Assembly: GCF_001278035.1 (NCBI RefSeq)
Contig: NZ_CP009452.1
Span: 2,203,501 to 2,267,500, forward strand
Reading direction: 5' to 3'
DNA length: 64,000 nucleotides
Source of the DNA: Sphingopyxis sp. 113P3
GTDB taxonomy: Bacteria; Pseudomonadota; Alphaproteobacteria; Sphingomonadales; Sphingomonadaceae
A program made the translations under genes and the position numbers. The notes beneath the pieces are model-generated. The model made no database searches. It had not been told where the DNA came from and saw nothing but the letters and a program-made list of their open reading frames with translations. Positions 6,904 to 14,315 of this stretch are shown piece after piece. Every line of letters starts with the position of its first letter. The stretch's first letter is position 1.

Positions 6904-8079
6904 TCAGGTTAAGCCGTATGCAAAGTTTAGGAAAAAGTCGGTGCCGCATCGGCAGTTGGCGTTGTTCTTCACGCCGCCCGCCGGGTCGTGACTGTGAAGC
7001 ATGACGCTGCCATCGGGCAGGAAGAACGGTGCATTGATGCCCTTGACGACCTTCCCGTCCATGGCTTCGTGCGTATCGCGGGCATTCAACGGGTCGCCGT
7101 AATGGCGCCACGTCTTCTCGACCGCTTCGGCAGGCAGTCCCTCCTTGTCGAGCGCTTGCTGATAGGCCTCGGCGCGGGCAAGCATGACGCCCTGCGCCGT
7201 TTCTGTTCGCGCGATGTCCTCGGCACGACGGGCAACCAGCCGGTCCGAATATTTGGCTACCATCTCGTCAATCTTGTCGCCAGCGAGCGGATTGGGCTTC
7301 CCTGCAGCGACCGCGGCAATCGCCTTCTTGATGGCGGGATCGAATCGACGATCGCGCAGCGTCATTCCCGTGCCGGGAACCCATTTGCCCTGCCTATCGA
7401 AGCGGCCGAGCACCTTCATCATCTCCTCAGGGTCACCGGAGAGCAGGCGCCGGCGCATGTTCTCGACGTATCCGGCCTGTGGGTCCGAGAGCCCTATTAT
7501 CCCGCCTTCCCGGCGACCGCTCAGCGGATTGATGCGCCCAGCGATATCCGTTGCAATGGTTGTCGGCCCCTCTCCTCGTGCGAAGCCGTCAGCAATCACC
7601 TTGCGAGCAGTGTCGACCTGTTCGGAGACATAGCCCGCGACGCGCGCCGCGGCCTCGCTGCGGATTTTCTCAGCCGCGCGAGGATTCGACATGTCGAAGC
7701 GAAACGTCACGCTACCGCCGCCGGGCGCGGCCAATGTCGGCGGAGGCGGCGGATCACCGGACGGCGGGAGCAGCGGCGAGCTGATCGAAGGCAGGTCCGT
7801 CGTCTCGCGCTTTGGGAGCGCGGCGCGGCGCTTCGTGATCTGCTCGGACACTGCGGCGCCGGCATCCGCATATCCCGATTGCCGCTCGAGAAGGTAATGA
7901 GAGAACGCTGAGCTTTCGATATTCAACGCCGCAATGGCCCGATCAACATCACCTGCGCGCAGAGCAGCTTCCAGCGCGGGCATATCGATGCCGTCGCGTA
8001 GATCGCGGATCGCTGCGAGGAACGCGTCGCGAAGCCGCGGCTCGAGCTCGTCAATAAGGGCCTGCAGGTCGTCATTCAT
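6904..8079 (-). CDS. Minor head protein, phage Mu gpF / SPP1 gp7 family
   Basis: Encodes 391 residues. Residues 1-90 are helical, a Pro-rich linker follows (about 100-120), then a long helical part and the C-terminal signature: RTETAQGVMLARAEAYQQA, then W......NARDTHEAMDG, then a conserved HDPAGG and NCRCGTDFF. The ART.E, H.A.DG and NCRC elements mark the Mu gpF-like head morphogenesis family, which is packaged in or near the portal. It follows a connector gene with a 4-base overlap. No extra C-terminal toxin or enzyme domain (as in polymorphic MuF toxins) is present. Confidence 0.85.
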   Translation of the reverse strand: MNDDLQALIDELEPRLRDAFLAAIRDLRDGIDMPALEAALRAGDVDRAIAALNIESSAFSHYLLERQSGYADAGAAVSEQITKRRAALPKRETTDLPSISSPLLPPSGDPPPPPTLAAPGGGSVTFRFDMSNPRAAEKIRSEAAARVAGYVSEQVDTARKVIADGFARGEGPTTIATDIAGRINPLSGRREGGIIGLSDPQAGYVENMRRRLLSGDPEEMMKVLGRFDRQGKWVPGTGMTLRDRRFDPAIKKAIAAVAAGKPNPLAGDKIDEMVAKYSDRLVARRAEDIARTETAQGVMLARAEAYQQALDKEGLPAEAVEKTWRHYGDPLNARDTHEAMDGKVVKGINAPFFLPDGSVMLHSHDPAGGVKNNANCRCGTDFFLNFAYGLT

Positions 8080-8468
8080 CGCACGATGAACCGGATCGCG
8101 CAGACTGTGCCAGCGGCTGGGATATTATCGATCTTGAGGACGGTGACCGGTGCGCCGTCGATCTTGAGCACGTCGCCGGGCTCATAGGTGCCGCCCCATG
8201 GCGAGACGATGACCATTTTGTCAGTGGCGACGATCTGGCCGCCGGTTTCGACAGGGGCGCCGATCAGTTCCTTCGCGACGCCGCGCGCTGCGCCGTGGAG
8301 CGTCGTGACCTGAGGCGTCGGCGCCGTAGGCGGATCCCAAGGGTTCGTCGGCTCAGCGCCCGGAACCAAGCGCACGAGCTGGATGGAGCCTTGCCCGAGT
8401 CCGCCTTCACTGGTCGGGGCGAGCAGTTCCGTCGCCATCTGGCGCGCGTCGGCGTAGAAATCACTCAC
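8076..8468 (-). CDS. Putative head completion / connector protein
   Basis: Encodes 130 residues starting MSDFYADARQMATELLAPT. It overlaps the MuF-like gene by ATGA and the gene before it by ATGA. The protein is mostly beta (for example GQIVATDKMVIVSPWGG and YEPGDVLKIDGAPVTVLKI), the small SH3/OB-like appearance of phage stopper or head-completion proteins. No motif proves the function, so the call is from size, fold impression and place between capsid and neck genes. Confidence 0.6.
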   Translation of the reverse strand: MSDFYADARQMATELLAPTSEGGLGQGSIQLVRLVPGAEPTNPWDPPTAPTPQVTTLHGAARGVAKELIGAPVETGGQIVATDKMVIVSPWGGTYEPGDVLKIDGAPVTVLKIDNIPAAGTVCAIRFIVR

Positions 8469-8737
8469 GACAGCCTCACGAGCGGTGACGTCTCAATCAG
8501 ATGTCGATCGTCGCCGATGAGATAGGTGTTTTCGATCGTCGTCTCGACGCCGTAAGGCGCATAGCCTTCCGGTGCGGCCGCCTCGGCCTCAGCGCGGGTG
8601 AGGAATATCGAGCCGCCGGGATATTCCTCGCCGGGCTTCTGTGGGTGCGGACCACGGCCAAGCTTGTGCAGTTCGCCTCGCTCTCGGAAGTAGCGCTCAT
8701 AGTTTTCGCGATATCCGATGGTATAGAGCATGCCCAT
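8465..8737 (-). CDS. Hypothetical phage protein, 90 aa
   Basis: Starts MGMLYTIGYRENYERYF at ATG 8737, which overlaps the preceding TGA (TGATG). The sequence has a Gly/Pro-rich middle (HPQKPGEEYPGGSIFLTRAEAEAAA) followed by a short beta-like part (YGVETTIENTYLIGDD). The part SIFLTRAEAEAAAPEG...YGVE looks like a compact alpha-beta fold, but I cannot name a family. It lies within the head-connector gene set and is probably co-translated with its neighbours. Confidence 0.65.
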   Translation of the reverse strand: MGMLYTIGYRENYERYFRERGELHKLGRGPHPQKPGEEYPGGSIFLTRAEAEAAAPEGYAPYGVETTIENTYLIGDDRHLIETSPLVRLS

Positions 8738-9114
8738 CACTCATCAGCCACGTATTCCGCCGTGACGACGCCGTCGGCGACCGCGAGCGTGACCGTGCCG
8801 CCGTCTACCAAGAGCTCCTGCCCGTCGGTGACGATCGCCTGATCGCCGGGCAGATAAGCGGGCTCTTCATCGCCGACGCCGCCGACGCTCACCGTCGCGC
8901 CAGGCGACAGCGCGCGGGCGTAGACTGGTACCAGCGGGCCGATGATGTTCTTGCGGTGGCCGTGGGCGCTCATCTCGACATGAAAGCTCTCGCCCTCGGG
9001 ATCGCCGACGCTCACGAGCGCCTGGCCTGAGGTGACGATGATCGACTTGCAGGTCGCGCCGCCCATCCCGACGATTTCGGTCCATTCGTCCGCGCTCAGT
9101 TCATGCAAAGACAT
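8737..9114 (-). CDS. Hypothetical head-region protein, beta-rich
   Basis: Encodes 125 residues starting MSLHELSADEWTEIVGMGG. After a helical start the protein is a run of Gly/Val-rich strands (TLAVADGVVTAEYVADE at the end), as in small capsid decoration or connector proteins. No recognised domain. Good spacing to a GGAGAA-type ribosome binding site upstream of 9114, and a TGATG junction to the next gene. Confidence 0.6.
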   Translation of the reverse strand: MSLHELSADEWTEIVGMGGATCKSIIVTSGQALVSVGDPEGESFHVEMSAHGHRKNIIGPLVPVYARALSPGATVSVGGVGDEEPAYLPGDQAIVTDGQELLVDGGTVTLAVADGVVTAEYVADE

Positions 9115-9123
9115 GTCGTTCTC

Positions 9124-9618
9124 CTAACAACCCAGTGTCCAAAGGAAGGCGGCCCCGCTGTCGTCGCAGACGAATTGCGAGAGAAGCCCGTCGATCTGGC
9201 TGTCGATGAACGACGGACCGCCGCCGATCTCCGCCTTGCCGTCGTCGAAGAATTCGCGCTCGATGACGTCGACCTTCTGGCGCTTCACTCGCGAGCCCGC
9301 AGTGCCCGCCGAGCCGTTGAGGATGCCCGGCGTCACTGCATCGAGCCATGCGGCACGGTACGCAGCGGTGATGACCGCGGGAGGGATGACGTCGTCGGGA
9401 ATCGCCATCGTGCAATTGACGGTCGCCCCGGAGCGCGGCCAGCCCAGCTTCTGCGTCACGCCTCCGGCGCGCTGGCCCGTCCAGAATTTCTCGTAGCTGT
9501 CGACATAGAGGCTGCCCCGGGCGCGAAGGACAGCGGGCGCGGGTGCGTCAGCGGGCAGCACAAGGCCTTGCTCGGCGAGCCAAGCCTCAAATCCCTCGTC
9601 GTCGCCATATGCCGCCAT
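9124..9618 (-). CDS. DnaT-like phage protein, probable head-tail connector
   Basis: Encodes 164 residues: MAAYGDDEGFEAWLAEQGL, then APAVLRARGSLYVDSYEKFW, then WPRSGA and IPDDVIPPAVITAAYRAAW, and near the end VKRQKVDVIEREFF. This ordered pattern matches the family labelled as DnaT-like ssDNA-binding protein in phage annotation, whose members in head gene clusters behave as head-tail adaptors. No replication function is implied by the location here. It follows a terminator at 9633-9665. Confidence 0.7.
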   Translation of the reverse strand: MAAYGDDEGFEAWLAEQGLVLPADAPAPAVLRARGSLYVDSYEKFWTGQRAGGVTQKLGWPRSGATVNCTMAIPDDVIPPAVITAAYRAAWLDAVTPGILNGSAGTAGSRVKRQKVDVIEREFFDDGKAEIGGGPSFIDSQIDGLLSQFVCDDSGAAFLWTLGC

Positions 9619-9632
9619 AGGTCACCTTCAAC

Positions 9633-9665
9633 AAAAAGGGCGGGCGGCTATTCACCGACCCGCCC
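9633..9665 (-). terminator. Intrinsic terminator after the capsid gene block
   Basis: Minus strand GGGCGGGTCGG pairs with CCGCCCGCCC (one bulged T) around a seven-base loop and is followed by TTTTTG. It separates the decoration, major capsid and LEM-like genes from the connector genes, so part of the late transcripts probably end here. Confidence 0.7.
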
Positions 9666-9693
9666 CTGTGCGCCCCGGGAGAGGAAAGGGCGA

Positions 9694-9969
9694 TTAATTC
9701 GCGCCGGCTTCGCGCTTCAGTTCGATAGCGGCCTTGATGTCGGCGACCGTCGCGTTCGCTTCGACCTCGACACCCTCGGCCTCGGCGATCGCGAGAAGGT
9801 CGGCCTTGTTCTTGCCGGTCAGAGCGACAGCGCCTTCCTTCGGGTCGCCGTCGATCACGACATAGCGCCCGGCCCAGCCCTTCGGCTCTTCCTTGACCTC
9901 GAGCACGGTGCCGATTTCGACCTCGCCCGTCGTCCCGTAAATGCCGCCGGCGGTGATGCGGATTTTCAT
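9694..9969 (-). CDS. Small head protein with C-terminal LEM/HeH-like helices
   Basis: Encodes 91 residues. The N-terminal half is a small beta barrel (MKIRITAGGIYGTTGEVEIG), the C-terminal half reads NKADLLAIAEAEGVEVEANA then TVADIKAAIE, the helix-extended-loop-helix pattern of LEM/HeH or Rho-N-like domains. Similar fusions are common directly after phage major capsid genes. Its role is not known; it may be a capsid-bound accessory protein. Confidence 0.65.
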   Translation of the reverse strand: MKIRITAGGIYGTTGEVEIGTVLEVKEEPKGWAGRYVVIDGDPKEGAVALTGKNKADLLAIAEAEGVEVEANATVADIKAAIELKREAGAN

Positions 9970-9983
9970 GGCGCTCGCTCCTG

Positions 9984-11039
9984 TCAGGCGTTGACGACGG
10001 TCGAGTAGAAGACACCCGACTTGCCGTTGTAGTCCGCGCGGATTTCGATGCCCATCGCATCCCAGACTTCGAACTGGTAGTTCGCTCGGGGATGCAGGCG
10101 GGGCATTGCGACGGTCGAGGTTGCCATGGCGACGAGCGGGCGGATGTACTCGCTCGACGGCACGAAGCCGAAGAACTCGTTACCCGAGAGCTCGAACGAC
10201 ACCGCGATCTTGTTGATGCGGCGGTTGGTGAGCAGGTAGCTCAGCAATGTGCCGCCCTTGAAGCCGTCGGCGCCCGAATAGGAGCGATCGAGGTTGCGAC
10301 CGATCTCCGGCGAGACGTAGATGTTGACCTTGCCGGTGATGAAGTTCGCATCGAGCATCGCGCCCAGCGTCTGGGCGAAGAAGGTGTCGATCTCATCCGA
10401 GGTCGTTGCCGCGTCGGTGAGGTCGATGTCCGCACCGCCGGCTGCGCTGCCGAGGTTGATCGCCTTCGACAGGGGCGAGGTCCGGATGCCGTAGGCGGTA
10501 TAGCCCTCGACAACGATCGAGGCGTCGCCGTCGAGCACGTACAGCGCGTTGTCCTGCCGGATCTTGGCGACTGCCGCTTCCTGATCGTCGCCCAGCGCGT
10601 CGAAGTTCTCGCTCTGCAGCGTGTTCCACTCGCGCCACTCGCGGCCGTAACCGGTCGAGAAGATCGGCACCGGCGTGCCGCGATAGTCGTAGCTGACCTT
10701 GTCGAGGGTCGTCGGCACCTGGCCCGACATGCTGCGCGTCACGCGGCCCGCATCCGACGACACGCGGTTCAGGTGAACCAGCTTGCCGATGTTGACGGGC
10801 TTCGCGAGCGGCATGAGGTCGGCCATCCAGACCTGGCCTTCATCGGCGCGCATGACGCGGCGGGTGATGCCGTCGAGGTCGAGCCATGCGTCGCGCGGCA
10901 GCACCGCAGCGGCGTTGCCGAGCGCGGCGAGACCATCCTCGGTCTGGTGGAAATGCTCGCGCACAACGCTGAGTTCGTCCCACCATACGCCGTGCTGGCG
11001 GGGGTGGTTGGCGATGAGCTGCTGATCGAAATAGCGCAT
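9984..11039 (-). CDS. Major capsid protein (HK97-fold, DUF6260-like)
   Basis: Encodes 351 residues starting MRYFDQQLIANHPRQHGVWW. Charged N-terminal region, then RDAWLDLDGITRRVMRADEG, WREWNTLQSENFDALGDDQE and a C-terminal part ending ADYNGKSGVFYSTVVNA. Length, position after a decoration protein and a protease/scaffold gene, and the overall pattern fit the encapsulin-like capsid proteins of DUF6260 type. It has no N-terminal delta domain long enough to scaffold itself, consistent with the separate scaffold encoded upstream. Confidence 0.85.
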   Translation of the reverse strand: MRYFDQQLIANHPRQHGVWWDELSVVREHFHQTEDGLAALGNAAAVLPRDAWLDLDGITRRVMRADEGQVWMADLMPLAKPVNIGKLVHLNRVSSDAGRVTRSMSGQVPTTLDKVSYDYRGTPVPIFSTGYGREWREWNTLQSENFDALGDDQEAAVAKIRQDNALYVLDGDASIVVEGYTAYGIRTSPLSKAINLGSAAGGADIDLTDAATTSDEIDTFFAQTLGAMLDANFITGKVNIYVSPEIGRNLDRSYSGADGFKGGTLLSYLLTNRRINKIAVSFELSGNEFFGFVPSSEYIRPLVAMATSTVAMPRLHPRANYQFEVWDAMGIEIRADYNGKSGVFYSTVVNA

Positions 11040-11052
11040 TTCAGATGCCCCC

Positions 11053-11514
11053 TTATGCCGCGGCCGAGAGATACGACTGGCTGCCCGCCGGTCGGATCAT
11101 GAGCAGCTGCTCGCTGCCCGAGTTGTTGTTGTAGATCTCGGCCGAGTAGGCGACGATGAGGTCACCGGTCGACGCGATGCCGAGCGTGCCGTTGGCGGCG
11201 GGGGTCAGCGCCGTGCCCTTGGCAGCGACGTTCACGCCGTTGGCGATGCGAGCCGCGTAGAGGCACTGGTCGTCCATCTCGATGGCGACCGCGGTGCTGT
11301 CCTGCGCCCAGTCGGTGTCCACGCCCTTCTGAGCGAGGTAGTTGTCCTGCACGAGCAGGACTTGACCGATGGTCGCGGCGCCGGCGAGGGCGAACTTGCC
11401 CGACGACATGACGACGAGGCGGCCCGGCTTGAGGGCGGCGGCAGCCACAGCCTCGCGAACCTGCGGGAAGTTCTTGTCGGTCGGGCCGAGAAAGATCTTG
11501 TTGTAGCGCGCCAT
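11053..11514 (-). CDS. Probable capsid decoration (cement) protein
   Basis: Encodes 153 residues starting MARYNKIFLGPTDKNFPQV. It is Ala/Gly/Val-rich and predicted beta, with KPGRLVVMSSGKFALAGAAT and GQVLLVQDNYLAQKG, the pattern of trimeric head decoration proteins (lambda gpD/gp24-like). It lies between the protease/scaffold gene and the major capsid gene, exactly where decoration proteins are found. Confidence 0.75.
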   Translation of the reverse strand: MARYNKIFLGPTDKNFPQVREAVAAAALKPGRLVVMSSGKFALAGAATIGQVLLVQDNYLAQKGVDTDWAQDSTAVAIEMDDQCLYAARIANGVNVAAKGTALTPAANGTLGIASTGDLIVAYSAEIYNNNSGSEQLLMIRPAGSQSYLSAAA

Positions 11515-11516
11515 GG

Positions 11517-11882
11517 TCAGTCATCCCCCTTGGGAGCGGTGAAGCTCGGCTTCTTGTCGCCGGGCTTGAACGCATTGTTGACGCGGAAGGCGGTGCCCGA
11601 CTGCTCGGCCTTGGCCTTCTCGAGGAGGGCGTTGAGAACCGGAGCGGGCGAGGCCTTGGCCAGTTCCTCGGTCAGCAGCTCGGCTTCGACGACCTGGTTG
11701 ACGAGAGCGGCATGTTCCTGCTCCGCCTTTTCCTTGTCGGCCTTGGCCTGCGCTTCGAGCGCGTCGGCGATGGGCTTCACAGCGTTACCGACTGCGGCGG
11801 CGATCTTGTCGTCGAGGCCGGTGACGGCGTCGGACAGAGCCGCGACCTTCCCCGAAAGCTCGTCAAACTGGGCTTTATCCAT
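11517..11882 (-). CDS. Nested scaffold protein (internal start)
   Basis: In the same frame as the protease, ATG 11882 (MDKAQFDELSGKVAALSD) is preceded by GCGAGGAAACC, giving GAGGA at five bases, a better ribosome binding site than many gene starts in this phage. The 121-residue product is the coiled-coil scaffold alone. Lambda (C/Nu3) and several HK97-like phages make scaffold this way. Whether it is really made here needs protein-level evidence. Confidence 0.6.
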   Translation of the reverse strand: MDKAQFDELSGKVAALSDAVTGLDDKIAAAVGNAVKPIADALEAQAKADKEKAEQEHAALVNQVVEAELLTEELAKASPAPVLNALLEKAKAEQSGTAFRVNNAFKPGDKKPSFTAPKGDD

Positions 11883-12665
11883 GGTTTCCTCGCTTGCATT
11901 CAGGGCTGCGCCCGGTTCACTTTCGGGCGTCGGGTCGCCCTGAACGATGTCGGTGATATACTTTTTGATGCGTTCGATCAACGAAATTTGTTTTTTCCGT
12001 TCAATGCTGCGCAACATACTTTCAATAGACCAGCCGATATCGCGGTCGATGTCGTCGACGAGGCTGCAGTTGATGACGTCGATCTGGGCGCCATCCTCGG
12101 CCTTCGCGGCGTTCACGAGCAGACCCACGCCCTGCGCCGGGGTGGCCGCACCTTCCTCGCCGATCAGGATGGCGTCATGATCGAAAACGATATCGGATGC
12201 TTCCCAGTCGACCTCGGCGTCGTTCTGGACCGCGGTCAGCATGCAGTAGAGGCCCGTCGACGAATGGATCGGCTCGCCCTTGTCGATCACTTCAAGTACG
12301 GCTTTGCCGCCGTCGAGCTGGTTCGCGGTGGCGACGTCGATCACCTTGTCGAGGAAGACGCGGCCGTTCTCGCGCCGGACGTTCTTGTTCCACGCGCCGA
12401 TCCAGCCGCGGGCGAGGCCTTCGGGGTCTTTCGCCGAGACGAAAGCGCCCTCGATCGTCGGATGGCCGAGCGGGGCAGGAGTGTTTTCGAGGCTGCCGAA
12501 CGCCTTGGCGATCTCGTCGGCGGGGTAGCGCACGCGGTTCATGACGATGCCGTCGGGCATGGTGGCGCTGGGGACGATAATGTAATCGCGGCCGTCGCGG
12601 CGCTCGCGGCGGATGGCGCTGTTGTCGATCGCGTGGCGGACGTTGACGCGGACGGTCTTGCTCAT
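11517..12665 (-). CDS. Prohead protease-scaffold fusion (DUF2213)
   Basis: Encodes 382 residues from ATG 12665 (MSKTVRVNVRHAIDNSAIRR). Residues 1-200 form the DUF2213 domain with GHPTIEGAFVSA and a later HSSTGLY, candidates for the His and Ser of the prohead protease catalytic site. Residues 245-382 are a charged coiled coil (AEQEHAALVNQVVEAELL) ending in a basic tail, typical of scaffold. The full-length product should digest scaffold and itself after prohead assembly. An internal start at 11882 gives a separate scaffold, as in lambda C/Nu3. Confidence 0.8.
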   Translation of the reverse strand: MSKTVRVNVRHAIDNSAIRRERRDGRDYIIVPSATMPDGIVMNRVRYPADEIAKAFGSLENTPAPLGHPTIEGAFVSAKDPEGLARGWIGAWNKNVRRENGRVFLDKVIDVATANQLDGGKAVLEVIDKGEPIHSSTGLYCMLTAVQNDAEVDWEASDIVFDHDAILIGEEGAATPAQGVGLLVNAAKAEDGAQIDVINCSLVDDIDRDIGWSIESMLRSIERKKQISLIERIKKYITDIVQGDPTPESEPGAALNASEETMDKAQFDELSGKVAALSDAVTGLDDKIAAAVGNAVKPIADALEAQAKADKEKAEQEHAALVNQVVEAELLTEELAKASPAPVLNALLEKAKAEQSGTAFRVNNAFKPGDKKPSFTAPKGDD

Positions 12666-12667
12666 GG

Positions 12668-12880
12668 TCAGTCTCTCTTCGGCTCCGGGGGTGGTCCAGG
12701 AGGCGGCGGGTAAGCAGGAATGGTGATAGTGACAGGCGCGCTTCTCCACGGGCCGCAGCGCCCGCAGACGCATTCCTGTCGCCAAGCGCGACGGCGCAGC
12801 ATCTTCGGGGCAACCCAGCGCATCGTGTCGCCGCATTCGCACTCGTTCGTCGCGAGCACCTTCCGGGGGTAGAAGTTCAT
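12668..12880 (-). CDS. Small zinc-ribbon-like phage protein
   Basis: Encodes 70 residues. Two Cys pairs are visible, CECG near residue 14 and CVCGRCG near residue 37, which could bind one zinc ion; the C-terminus is Pro-rich (PAYPPPPGPPPEPKRD). ATG 12880 overlaps the portal stop by ATGA. No named family; small Cys-rich proteins between portal and protease genes are common and uncharacterised. Confidence 0.6.
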   Translation of the reverse strand: MNFYPRKVLATNECECGDTMRWVAPKMLRRRAWRQECVCGRCGPWRSAPVTITIPAYPPPPGPPPEPKRD

Positions 12881-14271
12881 TCCACCACCTCATCACCGGG
12901 GATTGTCTGCGTCGGCCCATCCTCGGCCATCTCGCGGGCCCGGGCCTCGCGCTCGCGCATGAACTCCTCGAAGCCCTCGACCTCATCGCCGGGCTTGTAA
13001 CCGGCCTCTTCCCTGATCTCGTCGGGCAGGAATACCGGCTCACTCCCGGCCTGCTGGTTGATCTGCGACATCTTCGCCGCGCGATCGAGCTTGTCGTCGG
13101 GCGAGGCCTCGAGGAGGCTGGTCCAGCCGATGGTCCAATCCTTTTTTTCGAGCACTCCCCATGAAACGAGGCGCTCGACGAACTCATTCAGGATCGGCAG
13201 CACGCGGTTTTCGCGCCGCGACATGCAGGTTTCGGCCCACTCGGTCTTGTCTTCGGTGCTGGCGCGCTCGCCGGTGATGTTGCCGACGAGGATCTTGAAC
13301 GGGATGCCCATCGATGCCGCGAACGACTGCACGCAGGGCTCCCAGAATTCCTTTGGCTGCGGGAGGGTGATGGTCATCGGCTTGGCCGAGAAGCCGCCGA
13401 TCATGAGCGCCTTGTCGAAGCCTGCCTGAAAAACTTCGACCTTCTCGTTGAGCTTTTCCAGCACCTCCTCGTTGGTGGAAGCTCCCATCCCGCGCTTAAC
13501 GTCTTCGACGGTCACGCCCTGCGGCGCTTCGATGATCGGCGCGCCGCGGGCCGACTTCCAGAAGCCTTCGCCGCCGGCGCCCTTGACCTTCATCGCGTCG
13601 CAGAGGTCGTCATACCCGGGCTCGAGCGCGGAGCGGCAGTTGAGCGTCCCGTCATCCGACCAAATCAGCACGCGGTCGCGGTGAATGCGCACCTGGCTGT
13701 TTGCGGTATTCTGGGGATTGCCGACGGCCTGCTCGTCGAACTGGTAGAACATGGGCTCGCCATAGGTCTCGCTGCCTTGGACGCTGTCCCAATCGACGAC
13801 GGTGAGCTGGCCCTGCCACGCGGGGATGATTCCCGCGATGCTCTCGACGCCGCGGCGTACCCCGCTGACCGGCTGGTCGAGCGGCTTGCCGTCGCGGAGC
13901 AGGATGATGGCACCGGCATATTCGCCGACCATCGACCGGCGATCAGCTTCCATGAGCGAGCGCCAGATGTTCTTCTTGGCGAAATGCTTGCGGATCGCGA
14001 CCTCGGCCTTGCTCTCGGCAGGCTTCTCGCTTTCCCAGAGCGCGGGCATGGTCTGCCACGTTTTTGCGATCGTCTTGTCGACCGCTGCGGCAGCGAGGCC
14101 GGAGCGGCAGTACATCCGATAGAACTGCTCAAACCCGAGGCATTCAGGCCAGCCGTAGTCCTTTGCGAAGTCGTGCTTCGAGTTGAAGCCGTAGGCCCAC
14201 GGCATGAGGCGCGCGAGGCGATCGCGGATCGCACCGGCGGCATTTGCGATGAGAGAACCTTGCGCCTGCAT
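12877..14271 (-). CDS. Portal protein (DUF1073 / Phage_portal_3 type)
   Basis: Encodes 464 residues starting MQAQGSLIANAAGAIRDRL. Residues 40-110 contain the entry of the portal core (FEQFYRMYCRSGLAAAAVDK, WQTMPALWE), and the central and C-terminal parts include WKSARGAPIIEAPQG and IPFKILVGNITGERASTEDK, the helical channel-facing region. The family is abundant next to terminase in such phages. Automated names of the type anti-CBASS Acb1 family, sometimes given to DUF1073 proteins, are not supported: length and location match a 12-mer portal. Confidence 0.85.
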   Translation of the reverse strand: MQAQGSLIANAAGAIRDRLARLMPWAYGFNSKHDFAKDYGWPECLGFEQFYRMYCRSGLAAAAVDKTIAKTWQTMPALWESEKPAESKAEVAIRKHFAKKNIWRSLMEADRRSMVGEYAGAIILLRDGKPLDQPVSGVRRGVESIAGIIPAWQGQLTVVDWDSVQGSETYGEPMFYQFDEQAVGNPQNTANSQVRIHRDRVLIWSDDGTLNCRSALEPGYDDLCDAMKVKGAGGEGFWKSARGAPIIEAPQGVTVEDVKRGMGASTNEEVLEKLNEKVEVFQAGFDKALMIGGFSAKPMTITLPQPKEFWEPCVQSFAASMGIPFKILVGNITGERASTEDKTEWAETCMSRRENRVLPILNEFVERLVSWGVLEKKDWTIGWTSLLEASPDDKLDRAAKMSQINQQAGSEPVFLPDEIREEAGYKPGDEVEGFEEFMREREARAREMAEDGPTQTIPGDEVVE

Positions 14272-14315
14272 GGCGCATAGTTACGCGATGTTGCGTTTAC
14301 GCGCAATAATGTTGC

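Noticed and set aside
12877..14271. Anti-CBASS Acb1-like nuclease
   Set aside because: DUF1073 proteins sometimes receive that name automatically, but length, position between terminase and protease genes and the sequence match a portal protein; no phosphodiesterase His motifs are seen.
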